A DNA stretch of 64,000 nt, taken from contig NZ_SJFN01000007.1 in NCBI RefSeq assembly GCF_004328075.1, positions 81,633 through 145,632 of the forward strand, in the 5' to 3' direction. Position 1 is the stretch's first letter, and each line of letters opens with the position of its first letter. The notes beneath the pieces were generated by a model. It ran no database searches. It was not told the origin of the DNA and was given only the letters and a program-made list of their open reading frames with translations. Below, piece after piece: positions 34,519-43,004 of this stretch. The stretch is from Siculibacillus lacustris (GTDB lineage: Bacteria > Pseudomonadota > Alphaproteobacteria > Rhizobiales > Ancalomicrobiaceae). Made by a program: the position numbers and the translations under genes.

Positions 34519-35524
34519 CGATCACGAGACCGAAGCAGGTGCTGACGAAGCCGTCGATGGCCAGCTTGAGGTGGGCGGTGTGGGTGCCCCAGGTGCCCTT
34601 CATGTAGTCCGACATGTCGTGGGCCCAGGGCGGCACGTCGACGAAGCGATCGAGCGGCTTCATCCCGACGTCGAAATCGAGTTCGGCGACCTGGTGCCCG
34701 GCGGCCCGCAGGCGTTCGGCGATCGCCGCGAAGTGACGCTTCTGGAAGAGCACGGTCGGCCAATTGTCGATGGTCTGGCGATCGTCGAGGAAGTTGAACT
34801 CGGTGGTGTGCACCGAGAGCCCGCCCGGGCGCAGCGTCGCCAACGAATTGGCGATGAAGTCGAGGCCGGCGGCGATCGAGCCGAGATGTTCGAAGGCGCA
34901 GATCGACCAGCAGAAGTCGTAGTCCTGAAGATGCTTCGGGATCGCCGTCATGTCGACGAATTCGAGACGGGCGCGCCGGTCGAAGGTGGCGCGGTCGACC
35001 AGATCGGCCTTGTAGGCGTGATCGAGGGTGGCGGCGTGCTGGGCGGTGCGCAACCAGCCGGCGGCGGCGGACTGCTGCGGTTCGAGATCGGTGACGGTGA
35101 CGTCGACGCCCCGGGCGGCGAGATAGCTCGGCAAGGGTTCCATGCCGCAGCCGAAGCCGAGGCCGCGGGCGTTCTCGCGCAAGCTGCCGTGCTCCCAGAT
35201 CGCCTGGAGCACATAGGCGAATTCCCAGAGCTTGCGATGATAGACGAAGGGCAGCTTGAGCTCCTGCAGCCACACCGCCGCCCACTCGCTCTCCAGATCC
35301 GCCTGGGTGGAGGGCTTGGAGCGCAGGCCGACGTGGCGGGGAAACAGACCACTGCGCACCGGCAGGGACTGGGCCAGCGAATGGGCCAGTTCGTAGCCGA
35401 AGTACTTCACGCTGAGGGCGAGCGCATCGAGGTTGCGCAGCTTCATCATCAGCGGGTTGAGATTCGGCCGGGAATCGGGGCCGATCAGCCGCACCAGGGC
35501 TTCGAGATCCACAGGGTTGGTCAT
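34505..35524 (-). CDS. Class I SAM-dependent methyltransferase-like protein
   Basis: A 339-residue protein. The SAM-binding loop is GLGFGCGMEPLPSYLAARG (about residues 123-141), followed by VTDLEPQ at the end of the second strand and the acidic/aromatic motif FCWSICAFEHLGS near 205. The N-terminal 115 residues are helical and not recognised. It is the second gene of a minus-strand pair with a GT4 glycosyltransferase (82 bases between). It probably methylates a sugar, or an intermediate, in polysaccharide synthesis. Its 3' end overlaps the convergent upstream-strand gene by 14 bases. Confidence 0.72.
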   Translation of the reverse strand: MTNPVDLEALVRLIGPDSRPNLNPLMMKLRNLDALALSVKYFGYELAHSLAQSLPVRSGLFPRHVGLRSKPSTQADLESEWAAVWLQELKLPFVYHRKLWEFAYVLQAIWEHGSLRENARGLGFGCGMEPLPSYLAARGVDVTVTDLEPQQSAAAGWLRTAQHAATLDHAYKADLVDRATFDRRARLEFVDMTAIPKHLQDYDFCWSICAFEHLGSIAAGLDFIANSLATLRPGGLSVHTTEFNFLDDRQTIDNWPTVLFQKRHFAAIAERLRAAGHQVAELDFDVGMKPLDRFVDVPPWAHDMSDYMKGTWGTHTAHLKLAIDGFVSTCFGLVIVKAE

Positions 35525-35606
35525 TCGGCATCCTCTGGCAGGTCGGCCGCCCCGACGGCGGTCGGCGATTCGAGCGGCGCTCCGGAACCTTGGCAGCGTC
35601 GGCGCG

Positions 35607-36938
35607 TCACCGCAATCGATCCCACAGCGCGGTGAGCCGCGCGCCGTAGGCCTCGGGCGAGAAGGTCGCGGCGCGGGCCCGGCCGCGGGCGGAGAGGTCG
35701 GCGCAGAGCGCCGGGTCGCTCGACAGCCGACGCATCGCCGCGGCGATGTCGCCGGGATCGTAGGGGTCGACCAGGAGCGCCGCGTCGCCCGCCACTTCGC
35801 GCATGGCGCCGCGATCGGAGGTGATCACCGGCGTGCCGAGCAACATGCTCTCCAGGATCGGCAGGCCGAACCCCTCGTAGAGCGAGGGAAACACCACCGC
35901 CTTGGCGCCGCGGATGGCGCTGACCAGGAGGCGGAACGGGGCATAGTCGAAGCGCCGGATCCGCGCCCCCTTGGTCGCCGCGGCCGGCCCGAGCTCCTTG
36001 CGCAGACGGGTGCTGTCGTCGATCAGCCGGACCTCGTCGTCGGCCTTCCAGCCCTGCGGTCCGAGCACGAACAAGGGCTCGTCGAGCCCGCTGGCCAGAT
36101 AGGCCTCGACCAGCCGGCCGACGTTCTTCTTCGGCTCGATCGCCCCGAAGAACAGGAAATAGCCCTTGTAGGGCAGGCCGAAGGCGCCCTCGACCTCGGC
36201 GGCGACCTCTTCGTCGCTCTTGTCGAGGAGACCCTGCGGCATCGACACCGCCTGATAGGTGTTGGTCACCTTGTCGGGCGGGCAGCCGAGCAGTTGCACG
36301 ATGTCGTCGCGCGAGGTCTCCGAGACGGTGACGATGTGATCGGCGTCGGCGACGATCCGGCGCATCAGGCGCAGGTAGTAGGCCTTGTCGTCGAGCGTGG
36401 TGAAGGGCAGCCGCAACGGCACCAGATCGTGCATCGTATAGACGTTGCGGGCGCCGGGCAGGCGCACCGGCAGCGGATAGGTCCAGTGGGCGACGTCGAT
36501 CGGGCGATCGTGGCGAACCCGGGTGAAGCGGCCGGTCAGCGCGAAGGCGATCTCGGCGATGCGGAACAGATCGGTGGCATTGGAGATCCGGTCGAAGCTC
36601 GGCAGCCGGGCGCCGTGGCCGTCGAGGACGACCGCGCCGGTGACCGGAATCGGAAAGGTCGGGACGCCGAAGGGCCGCGGCAGATGCCGGCCGATCGCCG
36701 CCATCGCCGCGCCCCAGCCGGACGACGGCGTGGTCGGATCGAAGAAGGCGATCTCGCGCAGCAGCGACGAGCGCGCCGGCCGGCTGTGGGCGAGGCCGTA
36801 GAGCACTTCGGTCTCGCAGCCCAGCGCCTGGGCGGCATGGCTGAGATTGCGGGCGTAGGTGGCGACGCCGGTGCCCTTGGGCAGGCCGAGATTGAACCCG
36901 TCGATCAGGACGCGGCGGCGCGGTGCGGCGGTGGTCAT
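35607..36938 (-). CDS. GT4-family glycosyltransferase
   Basis: A 443-residue GT-B fold glycosyltransferase. The N-terminal acceptor half begins VLIDGFNLGLPKGTGVATYA, the MHDLVPL segment follows near 165, and the C-terminal donor half has FFGAIEPKKNVGRLVEAYL and the E-x7-E motif region SLYEGFGLPILESMLLGTPV. The ATG at 36938 follows GGGAGAG. It is divergent from another GT4 gene, 198 bp away. It should transfer a nucleotide-activated sugar during repeat-unit or chain synthesis in the cytoplasm. Confidence 0.9.
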   Translation of the reverse strand: MTTAAPRRRVLIDGFNLGLPKGTGVATYARNLSHAAQALGCETEVLYGLAHSRPARSSLLREIAFFDPTTPSSGWGAAMAAIGRHLPRPFGVPTFPIPVTGAVVLDGHGARLPSFDRISNATDLFRIAEIAFALTGRFTRVRHDRPIDVAHWTYPLPVRLPGARNVYTMHDLVPLRLPFTTLDDKAYYLRLMRRIVADADHIVTVSETSRDDIVQLLGCPPDKVTNTYQAVSMPQGLLDKSDEEVAAEVEGAFGLPYKGYFLFFGAIEPKKNVGRLVEAYLASGLDEPLFVLGPQGWKADDEVRLIDDSTRLRKELGPAAATKGARIRRFDYAPFRLLVSAIRGAKAVVFPSLYEGFGLPILESMLLGTPVITSDRGAMREVAGDAALLVDPYDPGDIAAAMRRLSSDPALCADLSARGRARAATFSPEAYGARLTALWDRLR

Positions 36939-37136
36939 GCGGTCTCTCCCGGGCGACCCGATCCGGCGCACCGGGGACCGGCGGTCGACGGAGCGGTGCC
37001 GTGCCGCCCGATCGCTTGTCGGATGGCGGGCGAAGTGTCAAGAGAAACGGGCGGCGCGACTCGCCGCGGCGGATGCGGGGCGTCGCCGGCCGTCCGGGCG
37101 GCTCGCCCTCCCCGCCTCTCGCGAACCGGTCGGACC

Positions 37137-38477
37137 ATGCCGTCAGCCATCGCCTACGACGTGACGCGCCTGTTCCTCGGCCCGCTGAGCCGGACGCCGC
37201 GCGGCATCGACCGGGTCGATCACGCCTTCGCCCGCCATTTCTTCGATCACCCCAGCCGCGACTGCGTCGGCGTGTTGCCGACCTTCTGGGGCATGCGGGT
37301 GTTCTCCGGCGACCGGGTGCGGGCCGGGCTCGACCGGCTCGAGGCGCTGTTGGCGGAGAACCGGCGGCTCGACCAGGACAAGGTGTGGGCGAGCCTGTGC
37401 ACGGCGCTGGCCGGCGGCCCGGCGGTCGACTGGGCGGCGGCGTGGAACCCGGGCCTGTGGCGCCAGACACGGCGGATGGGGTCGCTGCTGGCGGCCACCG
37501 GCTTCTCCTTCGGCCGGCCGGTGCGCCGGGCGGTGCCGCCGGGCGCGGTCTATCTCAACATCGGCCACACCGCGCTGACCGTGCCGCTGCTCCTGCGCTG
37601 GCTCGACGCGCGGCCCGACGTGCGGCCGGTATTCATGCTGCACGACGTCATCCCGCTCACCGCGACCGACCTCGTCGAGGCCGAATCGACCCGCCACCAT
37701 GCCACCATGGTCGCCTCGACGGCGCGCTGGGCGGCCGGGCTCCTGACCACCACAACCACCGCCCGCGACGAGATCCGCGCGGCGTTGGCCGAAGCCGGGC
37801 GCCCGGACCTCGCCACCGTGGCGGCGGCGCTGCCGCTCGCCTCGGTGTTCGGCGGGCCGATCGCCGCCGAGCCGCGGCTCGCCGGCATCGATTATTTCGT
37901 GATCTGCGGGGCGATCGAGCCGCGCAAGAACCACGACCTGCTGCGCGAGGTGTGGAAACGCCTGGTGGTGCGCCACGGCGCGGCGACGCCGCATCTGGTG
38001 GTGGTCGGCTCGCCGGGATGGTTGGGCAAGTCGATCGTCGACCGGCTGACGCGGGCCCAGGCGACCACCGGGCTCATCCACGTGGTGTCGGGCCTGTCGT
38101 CGGCGGCGCTGAAGCGACTGTTGGCCGGGGCGCGCGGGCTCTTGATGCCGTCGCACGCCGAGGGCTTCGGCCTGCCGATCCTGGAGGCGAGCGAGATCGG
38201 CATCCCGGTGATCGCCTCGGACATTCCGGCGCACCGCGAGATCGGCGGGGCGAACGTCGTGCTGATCGATCCGATCGACGGGCCGGGCTGGGTGGCGGCG
38301 ATCGAGGCGCGACTGGCGGCCGATCGCGCCGCGCCGCGCGGCACCCTGCCGGCGGCCGTCGACGCCGATCAGGCGGCCTATTTCCGCACCATCGAGGCCT
38401 TCCTCGACGGGCTGACGCCGAACGACCGGCCGCCGCCTCAGCCGCGCGGGCGCGGCGCCAGGACGATGTTGTCGTAG
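37137..38477 (+). CDS. GT4-family glycosyltransferase
   Basis: A 446-residue GT-B glycosyltransferase. The N-terminal part reads YDVTRLFLGPLSRTPRGIDR, a start typical of capsule-locus GT4 enzymes, with MLHDVIPLTATDLVEAES near 160. The donor half has ICGAIEPRKNHDLLREVWK and the E-x7-E region SHAEGFGLPILEASEIGIPV. The last 40 bases overlap the convergent FkbM gene. The donor and acceptor cannot be read from the sequence. Confidence 0.88.
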   Translation: MPSAIAYDVTRLFLGPLSRTPRGIDRVDHAFARHFFDHPSRDCVGVLPTFWGMRVFSGDRVRAGLDRLEALLAENRRLDQDKVWASLCTALAGGPAVDWAAAWNPGLWRQTRRMGSLLAATGFSFGRPVRRAVPPGAVYLNIGHTALTVPLLLRWLDARPDVRPVFMLHDVIPLTATDLVEAESTRHHATMVASTARWAAGLLTTTTTARDEIRAALAEAGRPDLATVAAALPLASVFGGPIAAEPRLAGIDYFVICGAIEPRKNHDLLREVWKRLVVRHGAATPHLVVVGSPGWLGKSIVDRLTRAQATTGLIHVVSGLSSAALKRLLAGARGLLMPSHAEGFGLPILEASEIGIPVIASDIPAHREIGGANVVLIDPIDGPGWVAAIEARLAADRAAPRGTLPAAVDADQAAYFRTIEAFLDGLTPNDRPPPQPRGRGARTMLS

Positions 38478-39361
38478 GACAGCGCCCCCAGCGCGGCGCG
38501 GTCGAGCGGCGTTCCGGACGGCTCGGCGAGGCGGAAACCCGGGGTCTGGCGATAGGCGTCGAGGCCGAGCTCGTCGAACAGGGAGACCATGTCGTCGGCG
38601 GTATAACCGGCCGAGGTCATCTGCAGCGGCGCCCATTCCATGATGATGCGCAGGCCGGGCGAGCGGGCGACGACCTTGCGGGCGCCGGCGAGCACCGCCC
38701 ATTCGTGGCCTTCGACGTCGATCTTGATCAGATCGACCACCTCGCCCTCGGGCAGGAGATCGTCGAGCGGCTCGACGGCGACGGTGTAGACCGCATCGGT
38801 GGCGGCGATCGGCGCCGGCCGGCGGCCGACCAGGGCGCCGTTGGCCGAGCGGTTCTTCGGCACCACCAGATCGAGTTGGGTGGAGGCCGCACCGACGGCG
38901 CAAGGGTGGATGGTGATCGGCGCCATCGACCAGTTGATCGCCACGTTCTTGCGCAGGAGTTCGATACAGGCCGGATTGGGCTCGACCGCGTAGACGCGAC
39001 CGGACCCGGTGCGGCCGATGCGGCTGCCGAGCAAGCAGGTGAAGTAACCGAAATTGGCGCCGACGTCGACGAAGACCATGTCCTTGTGGGCGTGAGCCCA
39101 GGTCATGGCGCTGAGGTCGGCCTCCCACTGGCGGTAGACGATCAGCTGCGGTCCGATGATCAGATCGAGCGGATCGATCAGATATTTGATGCCGTAGAGG
39201 GTCTGGACCAGCATAGAGCCGTCGGGCATCGCCACGCCGAAGGGGCCGACGAGATCGCGGACCTCGCGCAGCGTGCGCTGCGAGGTGGCGAGAGCCACCT
39301 TGATGTCGGCGACTTCGCGCTTGAGGTCGGTCAGGAGCGCGAGGACTTCGGTCTCGGACAT
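38438..39361 (-). CDS. FkbM-family methyltransferase
   Basis: A 307-residue protein with a short coiled coil at the N-terminus (about residues 5-40, LLTDLKREVADIKVALATSQ), the SAM loop FVDVGANFGYFTCLLGSRIG (about 108-127) and the FkbM motif IKIDVEGHEWAVLAGA near 230. FkbM enzymes O-methylate sugars and polyketides. In a capsule locus it most likely methylates a sugar residue or chain end, which can stop chain growth. GGGAG lies about 8 bases before the ATG. Its end overlaps the convergent GT4 gene by 40 bases. Confidence 0.87.
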   Translation of the reverse strand: MSETEVLALLTDLKREVADIKVALATSQRTLREVRDLVGPFGVAMPDGSMLVQTLYGIKYLIDPLDLIIGPQLIVYRQWEADLSAMTWAHAHKDMVFVDVGANFGYFTCLLGSRIGRTGSGRVYAVEPNPACIELLRKNVAINWSMAPITIHPCAVGAASTQLDLVVPKNRSANGALVGRRPAPIAATDAVYTVAVEPLDDLLPEGEVVDLIKIDVEGHEWAVLAGARKVVARSPGLRIIMEWAPLQMTSAGYTADDMVSLFDELGLDAYRQTPGFRLAEPSGTPLDRAALGALSYDNIVLAPRPRG

Positions 39362-39432
39362 GGCGGGCTCCCGCAGGCTGGTTCCGTGGATCGTTCGAGT
39401 CGGATCGGCCCGAGGGCGCGGCCGGAGCCGGA

Positions 39433-39858
39433 TCAACGGTCGGATTCGCGACCGACGAACCAATGGTAGCCGAGGGAGGCCCCCTGCTCGTCGCGGTCGC
39501 CGGTCAGGCGCGTCATGGCATCGTGCAGCGTGTTCGTCAATCGGGCGTGCTCGGCCTCGGCGGCGAGCACCGCGGCCAGCGCGTCGGCCACCGCACGAGC
39601 GCGTTCGCGAGCCCCGACCGCGTCGCCGCGCCGGCGTCGCGGCGTCGAGGCGGCGGTATGGCCGCGCCGGGCGATCTCGGCGAGGCGATCGGCCAGCGCC
39701 GGTTCGCCGTCGAGCGCACCCTCGCGCAGGATCAGCGCGGCGAGCAGTTCGGCCCGCGACCCGAGCAGGGCAACGATCCCGTCGACCTCTTCGGCGGCGA
39801 GACCGCGTCCGAGAAACTGGGTATGGGCGAATTCGACGAGTTCGGGCAGCGGCGTCAC
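39433..39858 (-). CDS. Small protein with DUF4214-like N-terminus
   Basis: A 141-residue protein starting with GTG at 39858, overlapping the stop of the upstream glycosyltransferase gene (GTGA) and preceded by GGAGG at 8 bases spacing. The N-terminus LVEFAHTQFLGRGLAAEEVD resembles the DUF4214 repeat (helical, Y/F-x-x-x-LGR), which in other proteins accompanies glycosyltransferases and surface proteins. The rest is helical and alanine/arginine-rich with no membrane segment. It is the last gene of the minus-strand operon that starts with the outer-membrane export lipoprotein. Function unknown. Confidence 0.6.
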   Translation of the reverse strand: MTPLPELVEFAHTQFLGRGLAAEEVDGIVALLGSRAELLAALILREGALDGEPALADRLAEIARRGHTAASTPRRRRGDAVGARERARAVADALAAVLAAEAEHARLTNTLHDAMTRLTGDRDEQGASLGYHWFVGRESDR

Positions 39859-42062
39859 GGGGTCTTCCTCCGTTCGGCGACGGCGCGGGCGTAGACGCGC
39901 TCGATGCCGTCGACCATCGCCTCGACGGTGTAGTCGGTCTCGTAGAGACGCCGCGCCGCCGCACCCATGGTCCGGCGGCGGTCGGGATCGCGGGCGAGGT
40001 CGACGAGATGGCGGGCGATGGTCGCGACTTCCGTACCGTCGAAGGGCACCAGGAAACCGGTCTCGCCGTGGCGGACCACCTCGGCAAGGCCGCCGACCGC
40101 GCCGGCGACCACCACCGCGCCGGCCGCCGCCGCTTCGATCGCCACCAGGCCGAAGCTCTCGTAGCGGCTCGGCATCACCACCACGTCGCACTTGGCATAG
40201 AGATCGTCGAGGGCGCTGCGCGACAGCGAGCCGACGAAGCCGACGCGGGGATCGTCGACGAGCGCGCTCGCCCCTGCCGCAGCGAAGATTGCGCGGCCTT
40301 CGGCGTCGAGGTCGTCGCCGGCGAACACCACCCGGGCGCCGGGCACTTCGGCGAGCAGGCGGACCAGCGCCGCGGCGGCGACGTCGATGCCCTTGCGCGG
40401 CTCGAAGCGGCCGACCCAACCGACCAGGAAGCCGTCTGCGGCGCGCGCCGTGCGGCGGGCGGGCGACGCGGCCAGGGGATCGAGGGTGCCGTGCGGCACC
40501 ACCGCGGCGCGATCGCGGAAGGTCACGCCGTAGGTCGCCTCGAGGTCGTTCACGATCGCCTCGGAATTGGCCAGGATGGTCGGGGTGCGGCGGAGGAGAT
40601 CGGCCTCGTGGGCGATCATCCGGCGCACCATGAAGTGCTCGTACAAGGGCCGCGCCGACCATTCGGGCTTGAACGGCTTGGCCAGGGCATAGGTCGTGTG
40701 CAGGCTCATCACCACCGCGGCGTCGCAGCCGTCGAGCAGGGCGGCGCCTTCGACGTCCCACACCGGGAAGGACACCACGTCGACGCCGAAACTCGCCAGC
40801 GAGGCGACCTCACGGCGCACCGCCGCGGCCCAGGCGGCGATGTTCGGCGGCAGGTCGAGATCGGCGGCGACGACCGCGCCGCCGGCGTCGTCGGGGTGGA
40901 TCTCGTGGCGCCAGAAGCCGTCGCGGAAGGCGATGTTGCGCTCGCCCTGGGTGCCGGTGACGACGTGCACGGCGTGCCCGCGCGCCGCCAACCCGCGCGC
41001 GACCATCGAGGTCCAGCGGGCGATGCCGGCATCGTTGGCGGGCGGGAAGGAGCGGCTGACCAGGACGATGGTCAGCGCGTCGTTGGGCCGCGGCATCGGT
41101 AGGAAGGCCACGTCTTCGCTCGACACGAGGTCGCCGGTGGTGCGCCCGGCGGCGGCGCGGGCCCGTTCGAGCCCTTCGGCGATGCCCCAGCCGAGATCCT
41201 GATCGAGCGAGCTGCGATGTTCGGCCGAGATGTCGGAATGGGTGAACAGCCAGGCGTTGGAGCGCAGGATCTCGTCGCGATAGGCCTCGAGCTGGAGCGC
41301 GGCGCGATCGGTCTCGGCGCGGGCGCCGTGATGCTGGACGAAATAGGCCTTGCTCACCGACGACGGGTAGAGGGTCTTGGGAAGACGCCGGACGTTACGG
41401 ATGTGGGATTCGGCGAACTGGTGGAACACCAGGGCGCGCGGCGCATAGTGGATCTGGTGGCCGGCATCGACGATGCGCAGGCAGACGTCGGTCTCGTCGA
41501 GGAGATAGACGAAGGTGTGGTCGAAGCCGCCGATCTCCCGGAGGATCGACCGACGGAACGACGAATTGGTGCCGAGCAGGCTCGGATAGGCCGGCGTGCC
41601 GGGAAAGCACAACGGCCGCTCGTCGAACAGCGGCGACACCGAATGGGCGTTGCCGAAGCGGTCGCAGATGGTCTTGCGGACCTGGAAGCGGACGCCGGTG
41701 TTGTCGATGGTGAAGCCGCCGACCGCCCCGACCGCCGGGTCGGCGTAAGGGGCGGCGAGCTCGATCAGCCAGTCGGGATGGGGCACCGCGTCGTCGTCGA
41801 TGAAGGCGACGATGTCGCCCGCCGCCGCCGCGATGCCGATGTTGCGCGACATCGACAGATTGGCTTCCGCGCAGCGCCGCACCTTGATCGCCCCGGCCTG
41901 GGCGGCGAGCAGCGCGGCGGTGCCGTCGGTGGAGGGGCCGTCGACCACCACCACCTCGAAGGCCGGCCCGCGCAGCGCGCGCAGCGCCGCCAGGGTCTCG
42001 GCGAGCCAGGCGGCGCGGTTGTAGGTGTTGACGACGATGGTGAAGGTCAGGTCCGTCGTCAT
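39855..42062 (-). CDS. Bifunctional GT2-GT4 glycosyltransferase fusion
   Basis: A 735-residue two-domain enzyme. Residues 1-300 are a GT-A (GT2) domain: FTIVVNTYNRAAWLAETLAA, the metal-binding region AFIDDDAVPHPDW near 95 and FVYLLDETDVCLRI near 170. Residues about 345-735 are a GT-B (GT4) domain with SRSFPPANDAGIARW, GWVGRFEPRKGIDVAAAAL and PSRYESFGLVAIEAAAAG. The start at 42062 overlaps the stop of the upstream gene (ATGA). The two active sites could add alternating sugars, as in dual-action capsule polymerases. It is in an operon with the export lipoprotein. Confidence 0.85.
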   Translation of the reverse strand: MTTDLTFTIVVNTYNRAAWLAETLAALRALRGPAFEVVVVDGPSTDGTAALLAAQAGAIKVRRCAEANLSMSRNIGIAAAAGDIVAFIDDDAVPHPDWLIELAAPYADPAVGAVGGFTIDNTGVRFQVRKTICDRFGNAHSVSPLFDERPLCFPGTPAYPSLLGTNSSFRRSILREIGGFDHTFVYLLDETDVCLRIVDAGHQIHYAPRALVFHQFAESHIRNVRRLPKTLYPSSVSKAYFVQHHGARAETDRAALQLEAYRDEILRSNAWLFTHSDISAEHRSSLDQDLGWGIAEGLERARAAAGRTTGDLVSSEDVAFLPMPRPNDALTIVLVSRSFPPANDAGIARWTSMVARGLAARGHAVHVVTGTQGERNIAFRDGFWRHEIHPDDAGGAVVAADLDLPPNIAAWAAAVRREVASLASFGVDVVSFPVWDVEGAALLDGCDAAVVMSLHTTYALAKPFKPEWSARPLYEHFMVRRMIAHEADLLRRTPTILANSEAIVNDLEATYGVTFRDRAAVVPHGTLDPLAASPARRTARAADGFLVGWVGRFEPRKGIDVAAAALVRLLAEVPGARVVFAGDDLDAEGRAIFAAAGASALVDDPRVGFVGSLSRSALDDLYAKCDVVVMPSRYESFGLVAIEAAAAGAVVVAGAVGGLAEVVRHGETGFLVPFDGTEVATIARHLVDLARDPDRRRTMGAAARRLYETDYTVEAMVDGIERVYARAVAERRKTP

Positions 42063-42895
42063 CGGCGCCATCCGCTTTCGACCAGCAGCGTGAGGAGATC
42101 GCGATTGGCCGTCACGAAGGCGGGATGGCCGATCAGGCGGTCCACGATCTCGGCGAGGCTGGCATTGGCGGCCAGCAGATCGGCGATCTCGGCGAGGTGG
42201 GCGGGACCGCGCCCGAGCAACAGCGCGACCAGCGCCTCGACGTCGGCGCGCAGCGGCGGCACGGCGAGCGGCCGCGGATCGGGAACGCTCCACCAGCCGG
42301 CGACCCGGGCGAGTACCGCGGGATCGGCCGGCGCGCCGCGGCGGCGGGAGACGAAATCGATGTGGACGGCGAGGTCGGCATCGCGATTGCCGAGCGCCAG
42401 GGCCGAGCGGTACTCGAGCTCGGCATCCACCCACTTGTCCTGTTCCTTCAGGCAATGGGCATATTGGACGCGGTAGCCGGGATGGAACGGGAAGATCTGC
42501 AGCGCCCGCCAGAAGGCGTGTTCGCCGGCGCCCCAGTCGCGGCGATCGCGGGCCGCGTCGCCGTCGCGCACCGCGGCCCGGAAGCCGGCGTCGAGGCCGG
42601 CGAGGCGAAGTGTCGCGGCGACCCGGCGGCGGCGGCCGACCAGCACCTGCGGCACCCGCCGGGCCACGGCCTCGATCGCCGCACGGCCGCCGTGGCCCTC
42701 GAGCGCGCCGAGATGATCGGCGAGTCGGGACACGAAGGCGTCGATCTCGGCGTCGGCCTCGGCCGCCTCCCAAGCGCGCAGTTCGGCCTCGTCGAAGCCC
42801 CCGCCGCCGCCGAACAGCGCCGCGGCGACCTCTGCGGCCTTGGCGCCGGACGCCTTGGCGCTCGCCCTGGTGAACCTCGACAATCCGATGCGCAT
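42059..42895 (-). CDS. TPR-like protein with DUF4214-like C-terminus, unknown
   Basis: A 278-residue protein I cannot name. Residues about 120-185 look like tetratricopeptide helices (DWGAGEHAFWRALQIFPFHP; CLKEQDKWVDAELEYRSALA), a protein-protein interaction unit. The last 60 residues (VALLLGRGPAHLAEIADLLA; IVDRLIGHPAFVTANRDLL) resemble the helical segment of the 141-residue protein at the other end of the operon. There is no signal peptide. The start is uncertain: ATG at 42895 is used, but ATG 42982 and GTG 42997 are also in frame and none has a good ribosome binding site. It is coupled to the GT2-GT4 gene by an ATGA overlap and may scaffold that enzyme. Confidence 0.6.
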   Translation of the reverse strand: MRIGLSRFTRASAKASGAKAAEVAAALFGGGGGFDEAELRAWEAAEADAEIDAFVSRLADHLGALEGHGGRAAIEAVARRVPQVLVGRRRRVAATLRLAGLDAGFRAAVRDGDAARDRRDWGAGEHAFWRALQIFPFHPGYRVQYAHCLKEQDKWVDAELEYRSALALGNRDADLAVHIDFVSRRRGAPADPAVLARVAGWWSVPDPRPLAVPPLRADVEALVALLLGRGPAHLAEIADLLAANASLAEIVDRLIGHPAFVTANRDLLTLLVESGWRR

Positions 42896-43004
42896 GATCG
42901 ACCCCGCCGGTGGCCCCGCGAATGATGCGCTGCAAGCCTTCGTCGATTCGACGGCCGAGGGCAATCGTTCTCGCCACGACATCGGGCCGCGGCGCACGTC
43001 GAAA

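Noticed and set aside
41217..42476. Plus-strand frame of about 419 codons opposite the GT2-GT4 gene
   Set aside because: Antisense to a gene with clear glycosyltransferase motifs; no domain or ribosome binding site.
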